This document shows positions 1-6,631 of a stretch of DNA of 6,631 nucleotides, piece by piece (position 1 is the first letter of the stretch; every line of letters begins with the position of its first letter). Under the pieces are notes generated by a model. The model did no database searches, had not been told where the DNA came from, and worked only from the letters and a program-made list of their open reading frames with translations. The DNA comes from Oscillospiraceae bacterium. GTDB lineage: Bacteria; Bacillota_A; Clostridia; Oscillospirales; JAAYXM01. The stretch covers positions 1 to 6,631 of the forward strand of contig JAFQVE010000015.1 in the NCBI GenBank assembly GCA_017408185.1. Reading direction: 5' to 3'. Made by a program: the position numbers and the translations under genes.

Positions 1-675
1 AAAGCAAACGGCGATGCCGCATCACCTGTATTTGCAAGTATAGACACAGATCCGTGGTATATCGACGGTCAGCGGCTTATTAACGATTACCGTTTAACCT
101 CGGAAGCACCGGATACCGGAGCTTATCCGAATGCAAAGCCGAATGCGCTTTATTGGAGAGTTAAGAACTACGGCTATCTTAATCCGGTTACAAGCGGTGG
201 CGTGCCGACCGGCAATGCAAATGCGTCATTGGCGCTTCGGGTGAAGATTTCCGGCAAAGGCACTTTCACACCGTCCATAACCTACGAGGCGGGACCGACG
301 AGCACAAATTACGCTTTCTTCCTTGCACCTGCCTCTGCATATACAGCGTCCGGTGATGGATACAGATTTGATTTTAGAACGGCTACTACAGAAGCGTCGA
401 AGCTGAATGGTGACCAGTATATTACCAACCAAAAGCCGCTTTCGCTGTGTTTTAAGGACGGCTCGCAAGATCCGAAGTTGATTGAGCTTGGCGAGCAAAA
501 CCTCTACGCGCCGCAGGAAAGCAGAAAAACAGTCAATTTCCTTCCCGTGCAGATAGAAGAACCCGGTGATTATTATCTGTATATGGTTGCAAAGGGCAGA
601 AAGGATGATTTGCCTGCCAAAGATGGAACATATGATGTAAACCTCTATTCACTGGATCTTTATCCTTACGGCACG
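1..675 (+). repeat. Module A, copy 1 (CBM-like all-beta module, 5' end cut by the window)
   Basis: Residues 1-225 form the first copy of a module repeated in frame 1,329 bases downstream. It is rich in aromatics and predicted beta strands: DPWYIDGQRL (17-26), ALYWRV (49-54), NYAFFLAPASAY (103-114), CFKDGSQDP (150-158) and GDYYLYMVAKGR (189-200), ending in YDVNLYSLDLY (211-221). Paired tryptophans and tyrosines on a beta-sandwich, placed next to a lyase core, suggest a carbohydrate-binding role. I do not recognise a named CBM family, so this is inference from composition and position. By comparison with copy 2, about 23 N-terminal residues lie upstream of the window. By eye it is about 78-80% identical to copy 2 at the protein level. 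Confidence 0.8.
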
Positions 676-3600
676 GTAGAGGGCGCACCCGTAATATCAG
701 GCGCAGAGCTTTCTCTTGCTGATACAAGCATTGGCGTGGGAAGAACCACATCGACCTCGGTTAAATTTTTCGCCGGCGACGGAACCGCGGTCAGCAAAGC
801 GTATAAATACCTGCTTGAAAGCTTGGATACGAGCGTTGCAACGGTTGATGAGGAGACTGGAGTTGTAACGGCTGTGTCCGAAGGAAAAGCAACAATAAAG
901 GCAACGCTTGCAATTGATCCGAATGTTTCCTCCTCGGCAGAGCTTACCGTTACGGAAAAGCCGTATCTCACGGAAATCATTCCTTCAAGAAGGTCTGTCA
1001 ATCTTTACAAAGTGGGTGGTACAAGCACGGAAACTATCACCCTGCAGGCGAAAATGAGCGACGGCATTATTGAATCCGTTGAGCCTTACGACCTCACCTT
1101 TGAAAGCTTGGATGAGGACATCGTAACGGTGACGAGCGAGAATGGCGTTGCCACGTTAACTGCCGTTGCACCGGGAAGCGCGGATATCACCATTTCAACA
1201 ACGAACGAAAAGGACGATCCCGTATCTGTATCGGTTTCTGTATTCGTCAAAGAGACATATGACGGCGTGCATTTTAACTTCAGCGCCGCAGGCTACGGTG
1301 AGGAAGAGGACATTTCTGCAGAAGAAGTTAAAGCAAACGGAGACAGTGCTTCACCCGCATTTGCAAGTATAGACACAGATCTATGGTATATCGACGGTCA
1401 GCGGCTTATTAACGATTATCGTTTAACCTCGGAAGCACCGGATACCGGAGCTTACCCGCAATCAAAGCCGAATGCGCTTTATTGGAGAGTTAAGGGGTAT
1501 ACCTATCTTAACCCGGTTACCAGTGGCGGTGTGCCGACCGGCAATGCGTCTGCGGCATTGGCGCTTCGGGTGAAGATTAACAGTGCAGGAACCTTCATTC
1601 CGTCCATAACTTATGAGATGGGACCGACAAGCACCAATTACGCTTTCTTCCTTGCACCTGCCTCTGCGTATACATCGACTAACGATGGATACAAATTTGA
1701 TTATAGAGCAGCTACTACAGACGAGGCGAAGCTGAATGGTGACATTAATATTACCAACCACAATCCGCTTGCGAAGTGCTTTAAGGACGGCTCACAAGAT
1801 CCAAGGCTGATTTTGCTCGGAGAGCAAAACCTCTACGCGCCGGAGAAAAGCAAAAAGACTGCCGCATTTGCTCCCATAGAAATAGCTGAGCCGGGTGACT
1901 ATTACCTCTACATGGTTGCAAGGGGCAGAGTTGATTCTTTGCCTATAGGAGACACCATTTCATTTTATGATGTAAACCTTTACTCCGTTGATCTTTATGA
2001 TTTTACCTATGTTGACCTTGTCTCAACCGGTGCGTATCCGGAGACAGATGAAATATATGTAGGTGAAAAGATAAAGCTTATTCATCAGCCGGTATTGAAT
2101 GACGGCAGAATTTTCGCACATCCGGCAGTTATAACGAAATACACCTCAATGGATGAGAGCATTGTAACGATAGAGGGAGATACCCTTGTTGCAAAAGCGG
2201 CGGGAGATGTTCGCATTAAGGTGGAGTCGAGCTTGCCGGGACAAGAAGACAATGTTGTGGTAGGATACCTCGATGTGAAAATTAGGCCCGAGGTTATGAG
2301 AAAGCTTGAGCTGTCAGCAGGCGGAGCAAAGCAAATACGCCTCACCGATAAGGAAAACGACACCGTTCCTATGTTCATCACGGCAATAAGCAGTACCGGA
2401 GAGGAAATTGAGCTTTCGGATGATGAGATAAAGATAGAAGCGCTCGCGCCCGAATTTGCAAAGATAGTAAACGGCAGGGATATTTTACCTGTTTCCGAAG
2501 GAAAGGCAAAATTTGTAGTAACCGCAACGCACGGCGGGGCAACCGTGAGCCGGGAGATTGAGCTTCCCGTTATCCGCGGCAAGAGCGAAGCAAGCTACAT
2601 GACGGCAGCAAAGGCTGCCGCCGCCCGGGAAAACGCACAAAAATATGATTGGGCAAAGTCTACCGCAGAGTCGGCTGCAAAAGCTGCTGACAAATATGTT
2701 GATAAAATTGACCAGCTCTGGGATTTGGTCATCTCAGAGGGGCTCCCGAGAAGCAGTCATGTCGGTGTGACATCTGACCCTGATGCAATCAAATGCCGCT
2801 ATTGTAACACAAACCTTCAGGAAGAGTACGGTCTCTATCCGTGGCTTCACAATCCGCTTAACCGTCCCTGGCAGATTCAGTGCCCTGAATGTAAGCGCCT
2901 CTTCCCGTCAAACGATTTTGGCTCCTTCTATAAGCTTGGGCTTAATGAGTACGGCGAGTTTGACCGAATGCGTGCTCTCAATGCTCACCGTGAATTGTAT
3001 GGTGATAAGAGCGTTACCGAGCCGGGAGTTGAGCACAGCGCGCAGTGGAAGGCATACTACGGCTACGGTAACCCCAAGGGCTTCCTCTATAACAAGCTTT
3101 ATCAGGAAATCGGGGATAAGGATGAGAACGGAAACTATAAGGTTAAAACGATAAACACAGGCAAGGGACTGCGCGAGGGCGAAACCATAGACACCTGGGG
3201 CGTTGACGACGGCGACGGATATGTACCTGCGCATTCGGACGGCACACCCTACACATACGAAAACGGTGTTCAGGAAAGACATCCGTATATTGCTCAGTAT
3301 ATTTTCCGGGGTCTCTGGCACGGTAGTGGTGTAGTCGCTGTGGCGATATCTAACTGTGCGAATGCATATTTCTACACAGGCGATGTGAAATACGGCAGGG
3401 TTGCGGCAATTCTTATTGACAGACTTGCAGACTTCTATCCGCAGTATGATACTCGTCTGCATGCGGGAAAGGTAACTGTTACCACCGGCGGTGGATATGA
3501 CGGAAAGCTTGTCGGAAAAATCTGGGACACCAGCGTTGCAAGTAGTTTTATCGTATCGTATGATAAGGTCTTTGATATGTATGAGGATGAATACGTTCTA

Positions 3601-6600
3601 AACTATATCGCGCAAAAGTCGAAGCAGTATAAGATGCGCTATGCAAAGGAAACGCCTTCGCAAATCCGAACGAACATAGAGGACGGGCTTTTAAGAGCAA
3701 GCTTTGAGGGTATCAAGGCGGGGCTTATCAAGGGAAATAAAGGTATGCACGAGAGAACAAATGCCACTGCGGCAGTCGTTCTTGATTCCCAGCCTGAAAC
3801 CGATGAGTGGCTTGACTATCTCAATTCAACAGGCGGCTTCCAGGCACACCTGGTAGATACAATTGATAACGACGGTCAGGCGCAGGAGGCATCTTCCTAC
3901 AACGTTTTACAGCTTGACGCTTTAAGGACCATAAATGAGATATTTGAAAGCAATGATAAGTATTTCTACCGCAACTTTGCAAATCATCCGAAGTATATAA
4001 AGATGCATTATGCAAACATTCCGATTATGTCTACCTACTACACACCGCAGATGGGTGACTCGGGAAGCACTGCAGACAAAGAACACTGGGTGAAGACAGC
4101 AGAAGCACTGAGCGGCTGGAAGCTTACGGGGGATCCGATATTCGCACAGGTTCTCTATCTGCTAAACGGCAATAAAGCGGAAGGTCTTAACTACGGAATA
4201 ACAGAAGCTGATCCTGAAAGACTTGAAAAAGAGGTTCAGGAAGTTATAGATGAGCACGGAACCCTGAACCTTGCCTCGGAAATGATGCCCCACTTCGGCT
4301 TTGCAATGCTCCGATACGGTGTGGACAACACCGGCGGTGTCGGCGCAACAGCACAGGATACGCGCCGTGATGTGTGGATGAACTACAGCTCAAATAGCTG
4401 GAGCCGAGGCTCCCACGGACATATCGATTCTCTCAACCTCGGCATGACGGCGTATGGCTTGAATCTCCTGCCGGACCTCGGATATCCGGCCAATACAAAC
4501 ACTTCTGAGGCAAAGCAATGGACCTCCGCCACGATTTCTCACAACACGGTAGTTGTAAACGGCGAATCTCAGGCTTATGCGTCTGAGCCGCGCGGTGAAG
4601 CGTATCACTTTGATGATGACGGAACGGTTTCACTTATGGATGTTGAGGCGTCATATGTATACAGTGCAACGGATTCTTACAGAAGAAGCGTTGTAAACGT
4701 AAAGGTTGACGATGAAAACGCCTATGTGGTAGACTTCTTCCGCGTTCTCGGCGGAAACGAGCATCTCTACAGCTTCCACGTTCAGGGCGATGAGATAAAC
4801 GAAACCGCAGGTCTTGACTTCACGGTTGTTGAAGATGAGAACGGAAACTATATCTCAGGCTCTCAGCTTGATGAGAACGGCAACTATAAGGGGACCTATG
4901 TAGGGTGTGATGCCAAGTACGTAAAGAACACCGTAACAGGTGCTGTACGGGTCTCTGTAGAAGGCGAAGTGCTTGGTGAAAATGAAGTGCTTTTAGATGT
5001 TGAACACGGACCTGACCCATATTCACCGTCAACCACATTCTACACCACGGTATTCCCGCGCGGTTATACCTGGTTTGACCGCATAGACCGTGACACAACG
5101 CCTGAGGATAAGTTTGAGGTTGATTTCGCAATTAAAGACTTCAAAAAGGCACTCAAAGTCAAAAAGGACATTTCTCTGCGTTTCACAATGCTGAATGCAA
5201 GTAACGTCGCAAAAGGAGCGAACATAAGCGCAACGCTTGCAAACGGTTATCCGCCACCTAAGGAACAGAACAAAGAGATACCTGCGCTTAAGTATCTGCT
5301 TGTCAAAAGCGAGGGAAATAATCTTGACACTGTCTTTACAAGCGTAATCGAGCCGTATTGTGATAAGCGTTATCTTGAAAGCTCGGATGAGCTTCCGATG
5401 CAGGTTGTCGGAGAGATCCCGGAAAAAGCCGGAGATGCTCACCGTGCGGTAAAGGTAAAGCACGTAGACGGCAGGGTAGACTATATTCTCTGGTCAACAA
5501 ACAACAAGGTGACATACGAGATAACTCTTGAAGATGGAACGCCGCTTTCGTTCCGCGGCTTTGTGGGCGTATATACAGTACAGAACGGACGCTGCACATA
5601 TCAGTTCCTTAATGACGGCGATATCCTCGGCGAGACGCAAAATGTCCAAGGCGCAATCGAAGGAACGGTCAAATCATTTACCAAGGTAACCGATCCCGAG
5701 GGAATTGAGCTTCCGTTTGAAAATGAGATTGTTATAACGCTTAACAGTCCTCGCGAGTATACGGAAAAAGAGCTTCAGGCACTTAAGAACAAGTATATAT
5801 ATGTCGACAACGGACTTACAACGCGCAGCGGTACCTATAAGATAGAAGGCGTTACGCAGTCGGGCGATGACCTTATCGTCGATGTGGGCATCGTAACGCT
5901 TGTAAGAAAGTATGTTGACGCAAGCGACTTCACAAAGGGATTTGTATATACGATAGAAGAAGGACAGTCGGCCCGCATACCGCTCACCGTATCACAGAAC
6001 AGCGATCCGATATTCGCGCCTGTGAATAAAGAACTCACAACCTCGGCGGGCAGCTCGATAACGGTGCAGGTAAGTGCGCATAGTCCGATAGAGGATGCCC
6101 CGCCGACAATCTCGTATGAAGGAACGCTCCTTCCGAGAGGAGCAAGCCTGGATTCTGAGACGGGTGTCATTACGTGGAGACCGGATGGCTCTCAGGTAGG
6201 AGATAACCACTTCGCTATAACCGCACACGACAGCGACGGTCGAGAGAGCACAATTCACTTCACGGTAACGGTCTACGGTTCAACTACCGGCAAACCGTCG
6301 GATAAGACGGAAGAAAGCATCGGAAATGAAGGAACCGCCGGCGGCGGAGGCGGTGGAGGTGGCGGCGGTGCCGCACCGACCGACAAGCCGGATGAAGAAA
6401 TCAAGACCGATGAAACCAATGACGATGAAAGCCTTCTCCCCGAGGAGAAGGTGCCGAGCGGAGACGAGGCGGATGAGGTGGAAAATGGCGACAACGATAA
6501 CATCCGTTTCACCGATCTTGGCAACCACGAATGGGCATCGGATGCGATAAACACGCTTGCGGAAGATGGAATAATCAAGGGCACATCCGCAAGTACATAT

Positions 6601-6631
6601 TCACCGGCAAACAACATAACCCGTGCAGACT
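1..6631 (+). CDS. Giant SLH-anchored heparinase II/III-family polysaccharide lyase with duplicated CBM-like and Ig-like modules (partial at both ends)
   Basis: Frame 1 is open across the full window, giving 2,210 codons with no start or stop, so both ends of the gene lie outside. The catalytic core (about 862-1995) carries the hallmarks of the heparinase II/III superfamily: a helical domain with CxxC...CxxC and FPSNDF, then a SRGSHGHID motif, TISHNTVVVNG and YRRSVV, then a C-terminal segment with SVIEPY. Enzymes of this superfamily break uronic-acid-containing polysaccharides by beta-elimination; the substrate here is unknown. N-terminal to the core are two copies of a CBM-like module, each followed by two Ig-like domains. 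C-terminal to it are a He_PIG-type Ig domain, a Gly-rich and acidic linker and an SLH domain, so the protein is expected to be exported and held on the cell wall. The signal peptide, start codon, ribosome binding site and remaining SLH repeats must lie outside. Most enzymes of this superfamily are well under 1,000 residues, so this one is exceptionally long. The reading frame and family call are firm; substrate and host are inferred. Confidence 0.95.
688..954 (+). other. Bacterial Ig-like domain 1 (Big_2 type)
   Basis: Residues about 230-318 match the Big_2 pattern: a first strand (AELSLADTSIGVG), a central SLDTSVATVDEETGVVTAVS stretch and a closing GKATIKATL strand followed by AELTV. The S-x-D-x-S/D-x-A/V-T-V ... 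G-V-V-T-A-V-x-E/P-G-x-A-x-I core is diagnostic of this fold. Such domains are usually spacers or adhesion modules in surface proteins. Here the domain joins module A copy 1 to Ig domain 2. Confidence 0.85.
967..1251 (+). other. Bacterial Ig-like domain 2 (Big_2 type)
   Basis: Residues about 323-417 contain FESLDEDIVTV (367-377), then NGVATLTAVAPGSADITIS (381-399) and a final VSVSVSVFV strand. This is the same core pattern as Ig domain 1, with an intact A-P-G-x-A-x-I turn. The domain ends just before module A copy 2 starts, so the order A-Ig-Ig forms a unit of about 443 residues that recurs downstream. A structural spacer role is inferred. Confidence 0.85.
1261..2004 (+). repeat. Module A, copy 2 (complete CBM-like all-beta module)
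   Basis: Residues about 421-668 are the complete version of the module seen in part at the window start. It opens with VHFNFSAAGYGEEEDISAEE and continues into KANGDSASPAFASIDTD, which parallels residues 1-17. Conserved blocks shared by both copies include WYIDGQRLINDYRLTSEAP, PNALYWRVK, NPVTSGGVPTGNA, NYAFFLAPASAYT, CFKDGSQDP, LGEQNLYAP and PGDYYLYMVA. Two extra residues occur near 652-655 relative to copy 1. The opening (hydrophobic-x-F-x-F-S plus a polar turn) resembles first strands of beta-sandwich binding modules, but no named family is assigned. Its place upstream of a lyase core supports substrate binding; that role is inferred. Confidence 0.8.
2005..2286 (+). other. Bacterial Ig-like domain 3 (Big_2-like, diverged)
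   Basis: Residues about 669-762 include YVGEKIKL (686-693), a long strand region, YTSMDESIVTIEGDTLVAKAAG (714-735), DVRIKVES and YLDVKI. The SMDESIVTI element corresponds to SLDTSVATV and SLDEDIVTV of Ig domains 1 and 2, and AAGDVRIKV to the G-x-A-x-I turn. It follows module A copy 2 just as Ig domain 1 follows copy 1, but its sequence has diverged far more than the A modules have. Confidence 0.7.
2290..2577 (+). other. Ig-like domain 4 (weak match) preceding the catalytic core
   Basis: Residues about 764-859 form another beta-rich segment: KLELSAGGAKQIRL, VPMFITAISSTGEEIELSD, FAKIVNGRDILPVSEGKAKF and VVTATHGGATVSREIELPV. The VSEGKAKFVV turn resembles VSEGKATIKA of Ig domain 1 and the domain length fits. 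The N-terminal strands are not typical of Big_2. It leads directly into the helical start of the lyase core, and may form the rigid neck between binding modules and catalytic domain. Confidence 0.55.
2584..4320 (+). other. Heparinase II/III-like alpha-helical catalytic domain
   Basis: Residues about 862-1440 form the helical (alpha/alpha-toroid) half of the enzyme. It begins with an Ala-rich helix containing ARENAQKYDWAK (875-886), continues through LWDLVISEGLPRS (906-918), then C932-x2-C935 and C961-x2-C964 followed by FPSNDF (968-973). WGVDDGDGY lies at 1066-1074 and helices with YFYTGDVKYGRVAAILIDRL at 1123-1142. GNKGMHERTNA (1245-1255) holds H1250, and DGQAQEASSYN (1291-1301) holds Y1300. 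In Pedobacter heparinase II the catalytic His202 and Tyr257 are 55 residues apart; H1250 and Y1300 are 50 apart and are the best candidates for the equivalent pair. The fold and family are well supported; residue equivalence is inferred from spacing and motif context, not from an alignment. Confidence 0.88.
2794..2892 (+). other. CxxC...CxxC putative zinc site in the catalytic domain
   Basis: Residues 932-964 hold C932-x2-C935 and C961-x2-C964 separated by 25 residues rich in Trp, Tyr and Pro (YPWLHNPLNRPWQIQ). The spacing suits a zinc-ribbon-like knuckle. From memory, similar paired cysteines just before an FPSNDF-type motif occur in many Bacillota heparinase II/III-like proteins. A structural metal role is inferred; a pair of disulfides is the alternative for an exported protein. 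Confidence 0.65.
4321..5280 (+). other. Heparinase II/III-like central beta-sandwich domain
   Basis: Residues about 1441-1760 are the beta-sandwich half of the catalytic core. WSRGSHGHIDSLNLG (1467-1481) carries H1472 and H1474, followed by LLPDLGYP (1489-1496) with D1492 and TISHNTVVVNG (1511-1521) with H1514. In Pedobacter heparinase II, His406 lies at the active site and His408, Asp425 and His464 bind zinc. The order and first spacing here (H1472; H1474, D1492, H1514) fit that scheme. Further family signatures are YRRSVVNVKV (1560-1569), VVDFFRVLGGNEHLYSFH (1576-1593) and TTVFPRGYTWFDRI (1682-1695). All expected key residues appear intact, so the enzyme is probably active. Metal ligands are assigned by analogy only. 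Confidence 0.88.
5281..5985 (+). other. C-terminal beta region of the heparinase-like core
   Basis: Residues about 1761-1995 open with KYLLVKSEGNNLDTVFTSVIEPY (1764-1786), where the hydrophobic-xx-EG-x2-LDT-x-F-x-SVIEPY pattern typifies the C-terminal sheet of this lyase subgroup. A Gly- and strand-rich stretch follows (HVDGRVDYILWS, FRGFVGVYTV, LNDGDIL). It ends in YIYVDNGL (1933-1940), GTYKIEGV, IVTLVRKYVDASDF and GFVYTIEEGQSARIPL (1980-1995). The final GFVY...RIPL element looks like the natural end of the enzyme core before accessory domains begin. No catalytic residues are expected here. Confidence 0.75.
6001..6279 (+). other. Putative-Ig domain (He_PIG type)
   Basis: Residues about 2001-2093 show the He_PIG hallmark LLPRGASLDSETGVITWRPD (2043-2062), followed by SQVGDNHFAITAHDSDG (2064-2080) and a terminal TIHFTVTVYG strand. 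This cadherin/Ig-like fold is common in secreted glycanases and surface proteins as a spacer or binding unit. It sits between the lyase core and the wall-anchoring tail. Confidence 0.88.
6280..6501 (+). other. Disordered linker: poly-glycine tract followed by an acidic segment
   Basis: Residues about 2094-2167 have low complexity. Ten consecutive glycines (2114-2123, bases 6340-6369) are encoded by mixed GGC/GGA/GGT codons. They are flanked by Thr/Ser/Lys-rich and then strongly acidic sequence with many Asp, Glu, Asn and Pro (for example DKPDEEIKTDETNDDE). This is typical of flexible tethers placing an enzyme away from the SLH anchor. Mixed codon use argues against simple slippage of one triplet as the only origin. 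Confidence 0.85.
6502..6631 (+). other. S-layer homology (SLH) domain, first repeat, cut by the window end
   Basis: Residues 2168-2210 match the start of an SLH repeat: FTDLGNHEWASDAINTLAED (2170-2189), then GIIKGTSASTYSPANNITRAD. The F-x-D-hydrophobic ... W-A-x-x-A-I-x-x-L-A-x-x-G-I-I-x-G ... F/Y-x-P-x-x-x-I-T-R-A-D/E pattern is diagnostic. SLH domains usually come in threes and bind pyruvylated secondary cell wall polymers in Gram-positive bacteria. The remaining part of this repeat and any further repeats lie past the window. Confidence 0.93.

Noticed and set aside
226..1761. Two similar antisense open frames (226-498 and 1462-1761), which could look like a repeated small gene
   Set aside because: They resemble each other only because they are the complement of the duplicated A module on the + strand.
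1..1998. Direct repeats considered as insertion sequence or transposon ends
   Set aside because: The repeats are in frame, protein-coding and domain-sized, with no transposase, inverted termini or target duplication; they are an internal domain duplication.
2085..2582. Antisense open frame of 165 codons on the - strand
   Set aside because: It overlaps Ig-like domains 3 and 4. Its Ser-rich translation mirrors the + strand codon use, and it has no family resemblance.
2783..3154. + strand frame 2 open frame of 123 codons
   Set aside because: It is out of frame with the clear heparinase-like coding sequence over the same bases, which includes the CxxC and FPSNDF motifs; no independent support.
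2908..3462. Antisense open frame of 184 codons on the - strand
   Set aside because: It lies wholly inside the well-supported catalytic domain on the + strand, shows no recognisable domain, and is explained by the codon bias of the opposite strand.
6273..6617. Antisense open frame with a poly-proline run on the - strand
   Set aside because: The proline run is simply the complement of the poly-glycine linker, and the frame covers the He_PIG end, linker and SLH domain of the real gene.

Overview
The whole window lies inside one very large protein-coding gene. Frame 1 of the + strand is open from the first base to the last (2,210 complete codons plus one base). There is no in-frame stop, and neither the true start nor the true end is present. 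No intergenic DNA, RNA gene, promoter, terminator or mobile element is visible. Residue numbers below count from the first codon of the window.

The product is a multidomain, surface-anchored polysaccharide lyase of the heparinase II/III superfamily. From N- to C-terminus it contains: the remainder of an all-beta, CBM-like module (A1, about 1-225); two bacterial Ig-like domains (about 230-318 and 323-417); a second full copy of the module (A2, about 421-668); two more Ig-like domains (about 669-762 and 764-859); an alpha-helical catalytic domain opening with a CxxC...CxxC site (about 862-1440); the central beta-sandwich with the signature HGH and SHN histidines (about 1441-1760); a C-terminal beta region (about 1761-1995); a putative-Ig (He_PIG-type) domain (about 2001-2093); a poly-glycine and acidic linker (about 2094-2167); and the first 43 residues of an S-layer homology (SLH) domain cut by the window edge.

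The likely host is a Bacillota bacterium of the clostridial type, and a gut or other anaerobic polysaccharide degrader is plausible. The reasons are the SLH anchor, the Big_2-type Ig domains, the mid-range GC content and the heparinase architecture, which resembles SLH-linked enzymes known from Paenibacillus and Clostridia. The window contains no taxonomic marker, so this is inference. As a machine, the SLH domain would hold the protein on the cell wall, the Ig and linker segments would act as spacers, the duplicated A modules probably bind substrate, and the catalytic core would cleave a uronic-acid-containing polysaccharide by beta-elimination. The exact substrate cannot be read from the sequence.

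The most unusual parts are the duplicated A module, which I cannot assign to a known family, and the uneven divergence between its two copies. This points to a fairly recent duplication, or to gene conversion limited to the 5' part.
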